Origin: Gordonia polyisoprenivorans
GTDB lineage: Bacteria > Actinomycetota > Actinomycetes > Mycobacteriales > Mycobacteriaceae
Length of the DNA stretch: 64,000 bases
Assembly: GCF_017654315.1 (NCBI RefSeq)
Contig: NZ_CP072203.1
Coordinates: 682,001 to 746,000 of the forward strand
Direction: 5' to 3'
In this document: in pieces, positions 50,889-59,492 of the stretch
How the letters are laid out: each line of letters starts with the position of its first letter
Numbering within the stretch: the stretch's first letter is position 1
Translations under genes and position numbers: made by a program
Notes under the pieces: model-generated
What the model was told of the DNA's origin: nothing
The model's input: only the letters and a program-made list of their open reading frames with translations
Databases searched by the model: none

Positions 50889-51386
50889 TTACTCGAGTTG
50901 TCTTCCGAGAGTGAACAACTCCCAGACTTCTTTTTGGTCCTGCGCCCACGGGTCGTAGACGAACGGTGCATGCCGCAGGGCGATTCCGGCCTCTCGCGGC
51001 GTGCGATCGGCCTTGAAGCCGTTGCACGACTTGCATGCCGCGACCTGATTCCCGAACGTCGATGCGCCACCGCGTGATTGGGGCACGATGTGGTCGACGG
51101 TGTCGGCCGGGCCCTCGCAGTACGCACAGATCCACTGATCGCGACGCAGGATCGAGGCGCCAGAGGCGTAGGAGTCCATCGTCTTTCCGGCATACGGACG
51201 GTAGGCATCACGCTTGATCGCGACCACCTGATGAATGGGCAGGCTGATGCTCGGCGAATGCACGGTGCGCACCAGGGGGGTGCCCTCGACGTTGCGTGCG
51301 ACACCGGTGGTCAACAGGACCGCGGCCCGGCGCCAGGTGACGCGCGCGAGTATCTGCAAACCGGCGTTGGTGACAAAAATGGTCAT
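50889..51386 (-). CDS. HNH endonuclease-domain protein
   Basis: A 165-residue protein with an HNH nuclease motif near residue 98: CAYCEGPADTVDHIVPQSRGGASTFGNQVAACKSCNGFKADRTP, giving two CxxC zinc knuckles and the DHIVP and N residues. Such proteins cut DNA, often in phage or plasmid settings, but free-standing forms occur in all actinobacteria. It starts 31 bases before the WhiB gene on the same strand. AGGAG precedes the ATG. Confidence 0.85.
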   Translation of the reverse strand: MTIFVTNAGLQILARVTWRRAAVLLTTGVARNVEGTPLVRTVHSPSISLPIHQVVAIKRDAYRPYAGKTMDSYASGASILRRDQWICAYCEGPADTVDHIVPQSRGGASTFGNQVAACKSCNGFKADRTPREAGIALRHAPFVYDPWAQDQKEVWELFTLGRQLE

Positions 51387-51777
51387 GGCTACTCCTGAAA
51401 GACGATGACGAACTCTGCTGGGAGCGTCACCGTTTCCGGATCAGCCGCAGAGGTTTCCGGGGCCGGTGGCGCAGGGGTGGAATCGATACATCGGGGCCGT
51501 CGTGCGACCGTCGTCCGACAGTCCACGCCGACAACCGAATTCGTTGTCGTCTCGCCATGCGGTCTGCGAGATCATCTGCGCCACCTCCCTTCGTCGTCTC
51601 GTGTGTGACAGCGCGCCCAGGGTACCGCCGCTTCGGGGAGGCGTCCAGGATTTAACGGGGGTTGTGAGATGAACATCTGATTGCGCCGTCTGTCCGTCAT
51701 GCGGCCGAATTGTCCGGAGTCTGCTGGAATGGGCCGGATGTGGTTGTCATGGTGAACGGGCACCCAGCAATGAGGAG
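51387..51777. other. Gene-free region before the kinase gene
   Basis: I see no convincing coding frame. A small AGATG-AA-CATCT repeat is near 51667 and may be chance. The region should hold the promoters of the divergent HNH and kinase genes. Confidence 0.35.
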
Positions 51778-53370
51778 ATGGTCGTGGACGATGCCGGCGC
51801 GCCGCTGCGTGAGAACGATGTGGTCGGCGGGTACACGATCATCGGCCACCTGGGCTCCGGCGGCATGGGTACCGTCTACCTCGTCGCGCATCCGCGACTG
51901 CCGCGCCGGCAGGCCCTCAAGGTGTTGTCGTCGAGTGTGGGAGCCAATCTGGAGTTCCGCGAACGCTTTCGCCGTGAGGTCGATCTCGCGGCCCGCCTCG
52001 ATCACCCGAACATCGTTGCCGTGCAGGACGCCGGGATCGACGGCGACACCATGTGGATGGCGATGCAGTACGTCGAGGGCACCGACGCGGCGGCGATCCT
52101 GCGCGAGGCGACCGAACCGCTGCCCGCCGCCCCGATCGTCGACCTCATCACCCAGGTGGCCGCAGGTCTCGACCACGCCCACGCACAGGGCACACTGCAT
52201 CGCGACGTCAAACCGGCCAACATCCTCGTCACCCCCGCCTGGGACCGACCCGCCGTGGCGCGACGCGCATTGATCGCCGATTTCGGGATCGCCCGGCTGA
52301 TGTCGGAATCCACCGGGCTCACCGCGACCGGCAATGTGATCGCCACGCTCGCCTACGCGGCGCCGGAGATGTTCACCGACACCGCGCTCACCCCCGCCGT
52401 CGACGAGTACGCCCTGGGCTGCACACTCTACGAACTGCTCACCGGCCGGGCGGTGTTCGACCGGACCGACGCGGCCGGATTGATCAGCGCACACACCTAC
52501 GCGCCCGTGCCGCGATGCACGGCGCTGCGCCCCGACCTTCCCGAGGCGATCGACGACGTGATCGCGCAAGCGCTGGCCAAGCGCCCTGACGAGCGTCACG
52601 GCTCCGCAGGCGCCTTCGCGGCGGCAGCGGCACGCGCGGTGGACGCCAACCCGGGCCCGACGACGATCGTCGGTGATCGGCAGCCGGCCCCGGCCACGAT
52701 CCTCGGTCCGCACCAGACACCCGGACGCGGTGACGGTCTGCGTCCACCACCGCCGCCGCGCGGACCGCGACCGACGGGCGTGCCGACTGCGCCGCCGCCG
52801 ATGGGTGTGCCGTCTGCGGCGATGCCGATCCAGCCTGTTCCGGCACCGCCCGTCCGCAGGCGTCATGGCGTGCTGCCGTGGCTCCTCGCCGGACTCGCAC
52901 TGATGCTCGTGGGCGCCATCGTCGCGGTCGTGCTGGTCGCGACGCGGGGCACCGATACCTCGACAGGGTCGTCACCGGCCGCGGCGTCGGCGCCCACCGC
53001 TGCACCGACCACCGGATCGCCGACCACCGGACAAACGACCCCGCCCGTGGCAGCCTCGCTCGCCGGGAACTGGCGTGGCAGTGTGACCGGGGATCAGACC
53101 GGATTCGACGTCGTCGCGCAGATATCCGATACCGCACCGCTCACCGCGACCGTCCACTACCCGCAACTCGGGTGCGCGGGTACGTGGACGGAGAACTCGC
53201 GGCGGGGATCGACGGTCACCCTGACCGAGCAGATCACCCAGGGCACCTGCGTCACCTCGCAGATCGAGGTGACGCCCTCCGCCGACGGCACCGTGGCCTA
53301 CCGGTCGAGCTACTACTCCCAATCCCAGGGGCGGACCCTGGTCATCACCTCGGTGTTGCGCCGGAGCTGA
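51778..53370 (+). CDS. Membrane Ser/Thr protein kinase
   Basis: A 530-residue kinase of the PknF/PknE kind. The cytoplasmic catalytic domain covers about 15-275: P-loop LGSGGMG (25-31), Lys48 in ALKVL, HRDVKPANIL near 143 and IADFGIA near 169. A proline-rich linker (about 300-360) precedes one transmembrane helix (WLLAGLALMLVGAIVAVVLVA, about 370-390). A Thr/Ser-rich stalk then leads to an extracytoplasmic C-terminal domain of about 110 residues with two cysteines (LGCAG and GTCVT), likely a sensor. It phosphorylates unknown targets in response to envelope or nutrient signals. Confidence 0.88.
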   Translation: MVVDDAGAPLRENDVVGGYTIIGHLGSGGMGTVYLVAHPRLPRRQALKVLSSSVGANLEFRERFRREVDLAARLDHPNIVAVQDAGIDGDTMWMAMQYVEGTDAAAILREATEPLPAAPIVDLITQVAAGLDHAHAQGTLHRDVKPANILVTPAWDRPAVARRALIADFGIARLMSESTGLTATGNVIATLAYAAPEMFTDTALTPAVDEYALGCTLYELLTGRAVFDRTDAAGLISAHTYAPVPRCTALRPDLPEAIDDVIAQALAKRPDERHGSAGAFAAAAARAVDANPGPTTIVGDRQPAPATILGPHQTPGRGDGLRPPPPPRGPRPTGVPTAPPPMGVPSAAMPIQPVPAPPVRRRHGVLPWLLAGLALMLVGAIVAVVLVATRGTDTSTGSSPAAASAPTAAPTTGSPTTGQTTPPVAASLAGNWRGSVTGDQTGFDVVAQISDTAPLTATVHYPQLGCAGTWTENSRRGSTVTLTEQITQGTCVTSQIEVTPSADGTVAYRSSYYSQSQGRTLVITSVLRRS

Positions 53371-53391
53371 ATGGTGTTCTGGGCCAGTGCC

Positions 53392-54162
53392 TCAGGTCAC
53401 CGGGACGTCGATGATCGGCCGCGCGACGTCGGCACCGGCACCGTCGAAGTGCCACCACTCACCGGAATAGACCGACAGCCCGCCCGCCGACATCGCCTCA
53501 CGTAGACGCGCGCGGTTGCGTTGCGCGGCAACCGAAACCCCTGCCGTCGCGAAGGCTGTGGCCTGCGGGGTGAACGAGTCGAAGTCGGTACCCATGTCGA
53601 GAAGGCACAGGTCGGCGCGACGCCGATCGACCGGGCACCCGGGTTGGTGTGTCGCCAGTGAGACGTCCACCGACCGACCCGACTCGTGACTGCGCGAGTA
53701 CGGCCCCGGCGCGGCCACCCACGCCGGGTCGGGCACCTTCTCGAACATGGTCTGCTGCACCGAGTGCGGCCGATAGCAGTCCCAGAACACCAGGGTGTCA
53801 CCCGATGTGCGCAGCGCCGCCGCCGCGGTGCGCAGTCCGGCGGCCAGGGACTCGTGGACGAGACACCGTGCGCCCATCGGGTAGAGCTGCACCCCGACGA
53901 AGTTGTGCGGCGTCGCGTAGCGCAGATCGACGACGGTCGACGGCACCACCGATCGCACATCGACGAATCCCACCTGTCGGGCAGCTGCCGACACCGGCGG
54001 AATCGGCGTCGTCGAGGACACCGGGCGGATCGTCGCGGATGACGTGTGGGAGGTCGACGAGGCTGAGGTCGGCTGCGGGGTGGTGGAGGGTCCGGTGCAT
54101 GCGGTGAGCAGGGCGGCGCTCACCGTGAGTGCGGCAGTCGACGCCCACCGGAGACGGGTCAT
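53392..54162 (-). CDS. VanX-like D-Ala-D-Ala dipeptidase, lipoprotein
   Basis: A 256-residue protein with a lipobox (AALLTACTG, Cys at residue 22), a Ser/Thr-rich linker, then the VanX/DdpX peptidase domain. The zinc motif SRSHESGRSVDVSL (SxHxxGxAxD pattern with Ser for Ala) and GEWWHFD at the C-terminus are both present. It hydrolyses D-Ala-D-Ala dipeptides from peptidoglycan turnover. It is exported and attached to the membrane. No resistance genes accompany it, so a recycling role is likely. Confidence 0.85.
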   Translation of the reverse strand: MTRLRWASTAALTVSAALLTACTGPSTTPQPTSASSTSHTSSATIRPVSSTTPIPPVSAAARQVGFVDVRSVVPSTVVDLRYATPHNFVGVQLYPMGARCLVHESLAAGLRTAAAALRTSGDTLVFWDCYRPHSVQQTMFEKVPDPAWVAAPGPYSRSHESGRSVDVSLATHQPGCPVDRRRADLCLLDMGTDFDSFTPQATAFATAGVSVAAQRNRARLREAMSAGGLSVYSGEWWHFDGAGADVARPIIDVPVT

Positions 54163-54237
54163 GGGTCTGTTTGTAGCACGGGTGCGGTTCGGGCTGGGTG
54201 GTTGTTTCGCTTGTGATTCGGAACCAGCTGTGCGGCT

Positions 54238-54283
54238 GGGGGTCTCGAGGCTCGCCGCACGCGGCTCGCACCTCGACCATCGG
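54238..54283. repeat. GGTCTCGAGG palindromic element, copy C
   Basis: GGGGTCTCGAGGCTCGCC followed by an inverted half ending GCACCTCGACCATCGGG, between the vanX-like start and the PucR-type gene end. Same family as 33193, 41961, 62801 and 62918. Confidence 0.7.
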
Positions 54284-54326
54284 GAACGGCTCGCCGCCCG
54301 CCGACGCCGAAACGCATCCGACGCCG

Positions 54327-55532
54327 TCACTCCCGCCAGCGCAGGACTTCGAGGGCGGCGGCCACGTCGACGACGGTATCGGCGAGCGGTCGGGGGAGTA
54401 GGTCGTCGGCGCGGTCGAGACGGCGAATCACGGTGTTGCGGTGGGTGTAGAGTACTTCTGCCGTGCGAGAGGTGTTGCACTGCAGCCTGATCCAGGTGCG
54501 TAGCGTCTCGATGAGGTCGGCGTCCGCGTCGGCGAGTGCGCCGAGGGTGTCGGTGACGAATTCGTCGCCGGCTGCGGTGTCGGAGGTCAACAGCGACACC
54601 AGGCGGATGTCGTCGTAGTGGACGATCTGCCGTGTCGCACCCAGCCGGGCATGGCGCCGTTGGGTGGTCATCGCCTGGAAGTGGCTGGATCGGAATCCGT
54701 CGACGTCGGTGCCCGGTCGGCCGGCGGAGACCCGGACGCCGGGCAGCGACGACAGGTCGGGTGCGCCGAGCCCGTCGACCGGGAGCCACAACCACCAGGA
54801 GGTGGCGCTGGCGGTGACCGTCAGTCGCGTGGTGGCCTCCGCGGATCGGGCGAGGATGTCGGCTGCGGCCTCGAGATCCGGTGCGGCGTCGGGCGTCGCG
54901 CTCCACAACACGACGGAGATGTGCGGCCCGGCGAGGCGATAACCGAGTTGCGCCTCGGCGCGCGCCGACGGGATCGGGGCGCCTTCGAGAACGAGGGTGA
55001 CGGCCTCGCGGCGGCGGGCATGTGTGCCGCGCGCGAGTTCTTCGCGTTCGGCGCGCATCTGCTCGCTCATCGCAGTGACCGTGTCGTCGATGAACGTCGA
55101 GATCGACAGTGAGGTCACGTCGAGGAGTTCGCGGAGTTCGGCGGGGTCGGTGGTGAGACCGAAGCAGATGTCCATCCACAGGCGCCACGCGACGCTCTGC
55201 GCGGTGCGGAAGGCGTCGAGCGAAGCCTCGTCGAGTCCGCGACGTACCAGGTCGTGGGTGGCGAGCATGATCTCGGGAGTCAGCTGCGCGGGTACCCGCT
55301 CCCCGGGCGAGTCGATGTTGTGCAGCGCCCAGCGTAAGGTGTTGGCCCAGTTCGTGCGGCGCGTGCCCGCCGCCAGCACCGGGTCCTCGGCGACCGCACG
55401 CATCCGGGCCCCGGACAGCGACGCCTCGTGGAGCTGTTCGACCCACGGCTCCGGCGGATCGAGGATGAGCTGCGCGCCGGTACGGATCAGATCCTTCGTG
55501 CGCGTCGACACCTGGGGCCACTCAACGTCCAT
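54327..55532 (-). CDS. PucR/CdaR-type transcriptional regulator
   Basis: About 401 residues: a central GGDEF-like region (LGYRLAGPHISVVLW) and a C-terminal PucR HTH (LIETLRTWIRLQCNTSRTAEVLYTHRNTVIRRLDRADDLL). Such proteins are activators of catabolic genes. ATG 55532 is used; a GTG at 55547 is the alternative, and neither has a ribosome site. The gene is divergent from a Baeyer-Villiger monooxygenase and its own leader contains the palindrome at 55533-55547. Confidence 0.8.
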   Translation of the reverse strand: MDVEWPQVSTRTKDLIRTGAQLILDPPEPWVEQLHEASLSGARMRAVAEDPVLAAGTRRTNWANTLRWALHNIDSPGERVPAQLTPEIMLATHDLVRRGLDEASLDAFRTAQSVAWRLWMDICFGLTTDPAELRELLDVTSLSISTFIDDTVTAMSEQMRAEREELARGTHARRREAVTLVLEGAPIPSARAEAQLGYRLAGPHISVVLWSATPDAAPDLEAAADILARSAEATTRLTVTASATSWWLWLPVDGLGAPDLSSLPGVRVSAGRPGTDVDGFRSSHFQAMTTQRRHARLGATRQIVHYDDIRLVSLLTSDTAAGDEFVTDTLGALADADADLIETLRTWIRLQCNTSRTAEVLYTHRNTVIRRLDRADDLLPRPLADTVVDVAAALEVLRWRE

Positions 55533-55547
55533 GTGCACATTGTGCAC
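55533..55547. promoter_or_regulatory. Operator-like palindrome at the regulator start
   Basis: GTGCAC-ATT-GTGCAC directly before the PucR-type ATG. Related short motifs AATGTCAC (55573-55580) and GTGACAAT (55615-55622) lie further into the divergent region, together resembling a regulator binding cluster. Confidence 0.45.
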
Positions 55548-55695
55548 CGTGGCCCGCGCTCATCATGGGCACAATGTCACTGGCGAGATCGGCTGGACGG
55601 GGGCATTCTGGATCGTGACAATGCTGAGTGTCATATTGGAGCGAGCGTCGCAGCCACGCCCCGACACCGGCGAGGCCCAGCCCCGAGGAGAGACC

Positions 55696-57210
55696 GTGCC
55701 CCAGACCACCACCCCCGTCGAGACCGTCGACGTGCTCATCGTCGGTGCCGGGATCTCCGGCATCGGTGCTGCCCACTATCTGACGACGATGGTGCCGCAG
55801 AAGTCCTTCGTGATCCTCGAGGGTCGCGACGTGGCGGGCGGCACGTGGAATCTGTTCAAGTACCCCGGCATCCGCTCGGACTCCGATCTGCACACCTTCG
55901 GGTTCGAGTTCAAGCCGTGGACCGACAAGCAGTCCATCGCCGACGCCGAGCGCATCCTCGACTACCTCTACGAGGCGATCGACGAGGACAACATCGGCGA
56001 CAAGATCCGCTACCGGCACAAGGTGCACGCGGCGCAGTGGTCGTCGCAGGAATGCCTGTGGACGGTCGACATCGAGCGCACCGACACCGGCGAGCGGTTC
56101 CAGATGAAGGCCAACTGGCTGTTCTCCGGCGCCGGCTACTACAACTACGACGAGGGCTTCACCCCGCAGTTCGAGGGGCGCGAGCGATTCCGCGGGCAGA
56201 TCATCCATCCGCAGCACTGGCCCGCCGACCTCGACTACTCGGGCAAGAAGGTCGTGGTGATCGGCTCCGGCGCCACCGCGGTGACATTGCTGCCCGCGAT
56301 GGCCAAGACCGCAGGTCACATCACCATGCTGCAGCGCACCCCGACCTACATCGTCCCGCTGCCCAAGCACGATCCGGTTGCCAACATCGGCCGCGCCGTC
56401 CTCGGCGACAAGCGTGGTTACGCGCTCGCACGCGCGAAGAACATTGCGCAACAACGTGTTCTGTACGAAGCCTGCCAGCGTTTCCCGAAGGCGTCGCGCA
56501 AGGTGATCCGTGCGATCAACAAGAAGCTGCTGCCCGAGGGCTTCGACGTCGACAAACACTTCAACCCGCCCTACAACCCGTGGGATCAGCGGTTGTGTGC
56601 GGTGCCCGACGGCGACCTGTTCCGCACCATTCGGCAGGGCAAGGCGTCGGTGGTCACCGACCGCATCGCAACCTTCACCGAGAACGGCATCCTGCTAGAA
56701 AGCGGTGAGGAACTCGAGGCCGACGTCATCGTCACCGCCACCGGATTGAATCTGCAGCTGTTCGGGGGCGTGGAGCTGAGCATCGACGGCGTGCCCGTCT
56801 CGATGCCCGACACCGTCGCCTACCGCGGGTTCATGCTCAGTGGCGTACCGAATTTCGCGCTCGCCATCGGCTACACCAACTCGTCGTGGACCCTCAAGGT
56901 GGGCCTGCTGTGCGAGCACTTCTGCCGGCTGCTCGCCTACATGGATGCCCGCGGGTATCCCGCCGTGCGCCCGATCGCCGACCCCGGCATGCAGACCCGT
57001 CCGCTGCTCGACTTCGGGGCCGGCTACGTGCAGCGGTCGCTCGACAACCTGCCGAAACAGGGTGTGGCAGAACCGTGGACGATGTCGATGAGCTACTACC
57101 GGGATCGTAAGTCCTTCGATTCCGACGTCGCCGACCCGAACCTCGAATTCACGCGGACACTGCCGGTGCAGTCCGGCGCCGATGCGCAATTGGAGTCGGC
57201 GAGCGCCTGA
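55696..57210 (+). CDS. Baeyer-Villiger monooxygenase (EthA-like)
   Basis: A 504-residue monooxygenase of the EthA type: VLIVGAGISGIGAAHYL FAD site, GGTWNLFKYPGIRSDSD, fingerprint FRGQIIHPQHWP, NADPH site VVVIGSGATAVTL. WDQRLCAVPDGDLF mirrors the WDQRMCMVPDADLF of its paralogue at 48457-49971. GTG 55696 has GAGGAG in front; longer upstream starts lack support. Divergent PucR-type regulation implies induction by a ketone. No other pathway gene is in the unit. Confidence 0.87.
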   Translation: MPQTTTPVETVDVLIVGAGISGIGAAHYLTTMVPQKSFVILEGRDVAGGTWNLFKYPGIRSDSDLHTFGFEFKPWTDKQSIADAERILDYLYEAIDEDNIGDKIRYRHKVHAAQWSSQECLWTVDIERTDTGERFQMKANWLFSGAGYYNYDEGFTPQFEGRERFRGQIIHPQHWPADLDYSGKKVVVIGSGATAVTLLPAMAKTAGHITMLQRTPTYIVPLPKHDPVANIGRAVLGDKRGYALARAKNIAQQRVLYEACQRFPKASRKVIRAINKKLLPEGFDVDKHFNPPYNPWDQRLCAVPDGDLFRTIRQGKASVVTDRIATFTENGILLESGEELEADVIVTATGLNLQLFGGVELSIDGVPVSMPDTVAYRGFMLSGVPNFALAIGYTNSSWTLKVGLLCEHFCRLLAYMDARGYPAVRPIADPGMQTRPLLDFGAGYVQRSLDNLPKQGVAEPWTMSMSYYRDRKSFDSDVADPNLEFTRTLPVQSGADAQLESASA

Positions 57211-57232
57211 TCGGCGCTTATCACCACCCGCA

Positions 57233-57961
57233 TCACCCGCCGAGGCGACCGCGTGCGACGAACCGCACGCGGTCGCCTCGGTAGTAGGAGCGGGTCCACT
57301 CGACGCAGGTCCCGTCCGCGTCGCGTGAGGTTCTCTCGATCTGGAGCAATGGGGTCCCGGTGGCGACCCGCAGGTGAGCCGCCTGATCTGGGACGGCGAG
57401 TGCGGTCTGCACGCTGTCCTCGACGTCGCAGATGACGATCCCGCGGGCCCGCAGCGTCGCATACAGCGAGCCGTTCACGGCGACGTCGTGCGCGAAGTTG
57501 TCGAATTCGCCTGGGATGTGCGCGGTTTCGAGCGCCAGTGGTTCATCGTTGACGATGCGCAGACGGGTGAGCCGATGGATGGGGGTGCCCGTCGGGATCT
57601 CCAGTCGCGCGGCGAGGTCGGCGTCGGCCGGGGCGTGGCCGGCGTCGAGTATCTCCGAATCCACGGTGCGACCCTGCGCGCCGAGGTCGTCGCTGAACGA
57701 CGTCAGCTGGCGCACGTGCACCAATTTCGGTGGCGTGACGAAGTTTCCGCTGCCCTGAGTACTGCTGAGCACGCCCTCGGCGGTGAGCTCGGCCAACGCC
57801 CGGCGCAGGGTCGTGCGCGAGGTACCGAGCTCGGTGGCGAGCTTGCGTTCGGGCGGTAACGACATTCCCGGTTCCAGGTCGCCGATGCGCTGTTGGAGCG
57901 CAACCTTGACCTGGAAGTACCGCGGTCCGCGGTTGCGTGTTGTCGCAGGAGGCGTCGGCAT
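57233..57961 (-). CDS. GntR/HutC-family regulator (DasR/NagR-like)
   Basis: A 242-residue regulator: N-terminal winged helix (PRYFQVKVALQQRIGDLEPGMSLPPERKLATELGTSRTTLRRALAELTAEGVL) and a C-terminal UTRA ligand domain (TPIHRLTRLRIVNDEPLALETAHIP, EWTRSYYRGDRVRF). Divergent from the amino-sugar operon. Two sites resembling DasR/NagR operators lie between, so glucosamine-6-P or GlcNAc-6-P is the likely effector. Its last 40 bases form a strong hairpin. Confidence 0.87.
   Translation of the reverse strand: MPTPPATTRNRGPRYFQVKVALQQRIGDLEPGMSLPPERKLATELGTSRTTLRRALAELTAEGVLSSTQGSGNFVTPPKLVHVRQLTSFSDDLGAQGRTVDSEILDAGHAPADADLAARLEIPTGTPIHRLTRLRIVNDEPLALETAHIPGEFDNFAHDVAVNGSLYATLRARGIVICDVEDSVQTALAVPDQAAHLRVATGTPLLQIERTSRDADGTCVEWTRSYYRGDRVRFVARGRLGG
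57240..57281. terminator. Strong hairpin inside the 3' end of the regulator gene
   Basis: Perfect 18-bp stem (57240-57257 with 57264-57281) and a 6-base loop, beginning 30 bases past the Baeyer-Villiger stop and lying in the last codons of the convergent regulator. It could end the monooxygenase transcript. No T tract follows. Confidence 0.6.
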
Positions 57962-57988
57962 GAATGCGAGCGTACCCATTGACGAACC

Positions 57989-58008
57989 AGATTGGTATAT
58001 GCCAATCT
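57989..58008. promoter_or_regulatory. DasR/NagR-type operator 1
   Basis: AGATTGGTATATGCCAATCT, a 20-bp near-palindrome (one mismatched pair) 28 bases upstream of the regulator start. It matches the ATTGGT...ACCAAT form of GntR/HutC sites in amino-sugar operons. Confidence 0.7.
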
Positions 58009-58022
58009 GAGACCGCCAACAC

Positions 58023-58038
58023 ATTGGTATACACCAAT
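58023..58038. promoter_or_regulatory. DasR/NagR-type operator 2
   Basis: ATTGGTATACACCAAT, 23 bases before the transporter ATG and close to operator 1, so both genes are probably controlled together. Confidence 0.7.
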
Positions 58039-58061
58039 CCAGACCTCGCGGAGGTACCCCG

Positions 58062-59492
58062 ATGACGACCCACCCGGCAACCCGACCACCGGTCGGGACA
58101 CGAGGCACGTCCGGACTGATGGTGGGTATCGCCGCCGCCAGCATCGGCGTGATCTACGGCTACGACAGCAGCAACATCGGCGCGGCCCTGAAGTTCATCG
58201 GCGCCGACTTCGGCCTCGGCGATGCCGGCAAGCAGGCGCTCGCGACAGCGGTCGTGATCGGGGAGATCGTGGGCGCCATCGGAGCCGGCTGGCTGGCCAA
58301 CCGCCTCGGCCGTAAGCGCTCGATGGTCCTCGTCGCGGCCACCTACTGCTTGTTCGCGCTGTTCAGCGCGCTGTCGCCGACGCACACCGTCCTCCTCGCG
58401 GCACGGTTGCTGCTCGGCGTGACCGTCGGTGTGTCGATCGTGGTGGTACCGGTCTTCGTCGCCGAATCCGCCCCGCCACGTTCGCGCGGAGCGATGCTGG
58501 TGGCCTATCAGGTCGCGACCATCGTCGGCATCATCGGCGGCTATGTGGTCGGGTACTTCCTCGCCGGCCACGGCGCCTGGCGCTGGATGCTCGGCATCGC
58601 CGCGATCCCAGCGCTCGCGGTGACCGCCCTGGTCGCCGTCATGCCCGACACCCCACGCTGGTACGTCTCCAAGGGAAGGCTCGACGAGGCCCGGGCGACG
58701 CTGCGCAACATCGAACCCGACGCCGACATCGACACCGAGATCGAGGAGATGCGGCAGGCACTCACCGAGGAATCCGGCGGCTCGCTCGGGGAGATGTTCC
58801 GCCGGCCGTGGATTCGCGCGACCGTCTTCGTCGTCGGACTGGGCTTCCTCATCCAGATCACTGGCATCAACGCCGTCGTCTACTACAGCCCGAAGCTGTT
58901 CGAGGACATGGGTTTCTCCGGTGACTTCGGCACCTTGATGCTGCCGGCCTTCGTGCAGATCGCCGGTCTGGCCGCCGTGCTGATCTCGCTGTTCACCGTC
59001 GACCGGTTGGGCCGACGCCCGATCCTGCTGGGCGGGATCGGCGCCATGGTGATCGCGACGGTCGTGCTGATCGTGACCTACGGCCCACTACACGGCGCCG
59101 GTACCACCGCGCACGTGTTGGGATTCGCGGGCCTGGTCCTGTTCACCATGGGATTCTCCTTCGGCTTCGGCGCGCTGGTCTGGGTGTACGCCGGCGAGGC
59201 GTTCCCGGCGCGGCTGCGCGCCAACGGATCGTCGCTCATGCTGACCTCGGACCTGGTGGCCAACGCCATCGTCGCCGCGTTCACGCTCTCGCTGATCAAC
59301 GTCATCGGCGGCGCGGGCACCTTCGCGGTCTTCGGCGGATTCGCGCTGGTCGGTCTGGTGTTCGTCTTCTTCCTGGCGCCCGAGACCAAGGGCCGTAAGC
59401 TCGAAGACATCCAACACTATTGGCGCAGCGGTGGCCGGTGGCCCGAAGCGATCGCCGACGCGTCGCCCCGACAGACCAAGGTTGTCCGATGA
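58062..59492 (+). CDS. Sugar MFS transporter
   Basis: A 476-residue sugar-porter MFS. The 12 helices include the motifs GWLANRLGRKRSM in loop 2-3, ESAPPRSRGAMLVAYQ in loop 4-5, MPDTPRWYVSKGR in the central loop, GFLIQITGINAVVYYSPKLFE and DRLGRRPILLG in the second half, and APETKGRKLEDIQ at the end. By context it imports GlcNAc or GlcN. GGAGG precedes the ATG; stop and kinase start overlap (ATGA). Confidence 0.87.
   Translation: MTTHPATRPPVGTRGTSGLMVGIAAASIGVIYGYDSSNIGAALKFIGADFGLGDAGKQALATAVVIGEIVGAIGAGWLANRLGRKRSMVLVAATYCLFALFSALSPTHTVLLAARLLLGVTVGVSIVVVPVFVAESAPPRSRGAMLVAYQVATIVGIIGGYVVGYFLAGHGAWRWMLGIAAIPALAVTALVAVMPDTPRWYVSKGRLDEARATLRNIEPDADIDTEIEEMRQALTEESGGSLGEMFRRPWIRATVFVVGLGFLIQITGINAVVYYSPKLFEDMGFSGDFGTLMLPAFVQIAGLAAVLISLFTVDRLGRRPILLGGIGAMVIATVVLIVTYGPLHGAGTTAHVLGFAGLVLFTMGFSFGFGALVWVYAGEAFPARLRANGSSLMLTSDLVANAIVAAFTLSLINVIGGAGTFAVFGGFALVGLVFVFFLAPETKGRKLEDIQHYWRSGGRWPEAIADASPRQTKVVR

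Noticed and set aside
50889..51386. HNH gene as evidence for a prophage
   Set aside because: No other phage gene, integrase or att-like repeats surround it.
53392..54162. VanX-like gene as part of a vancomycin resistance cluster
   Set aside because: No vanH, vanA or two-component genes are nearby; a lipoprotein in peptidoglycan recycling is simpler.
54163..55521. Long 5' extension of the VanX-like frame
   Set aside because: It is a shadow of the PucR-type gene on the same strand; the lipoprotein signal sets the start at 54162.
54997..55695. N-terminal extension of the 55696 monooxygenase
   Set aside because: It overlaps the divergent PucR gene and lacks similarity; GAGGAG before GTG 55696 decides.
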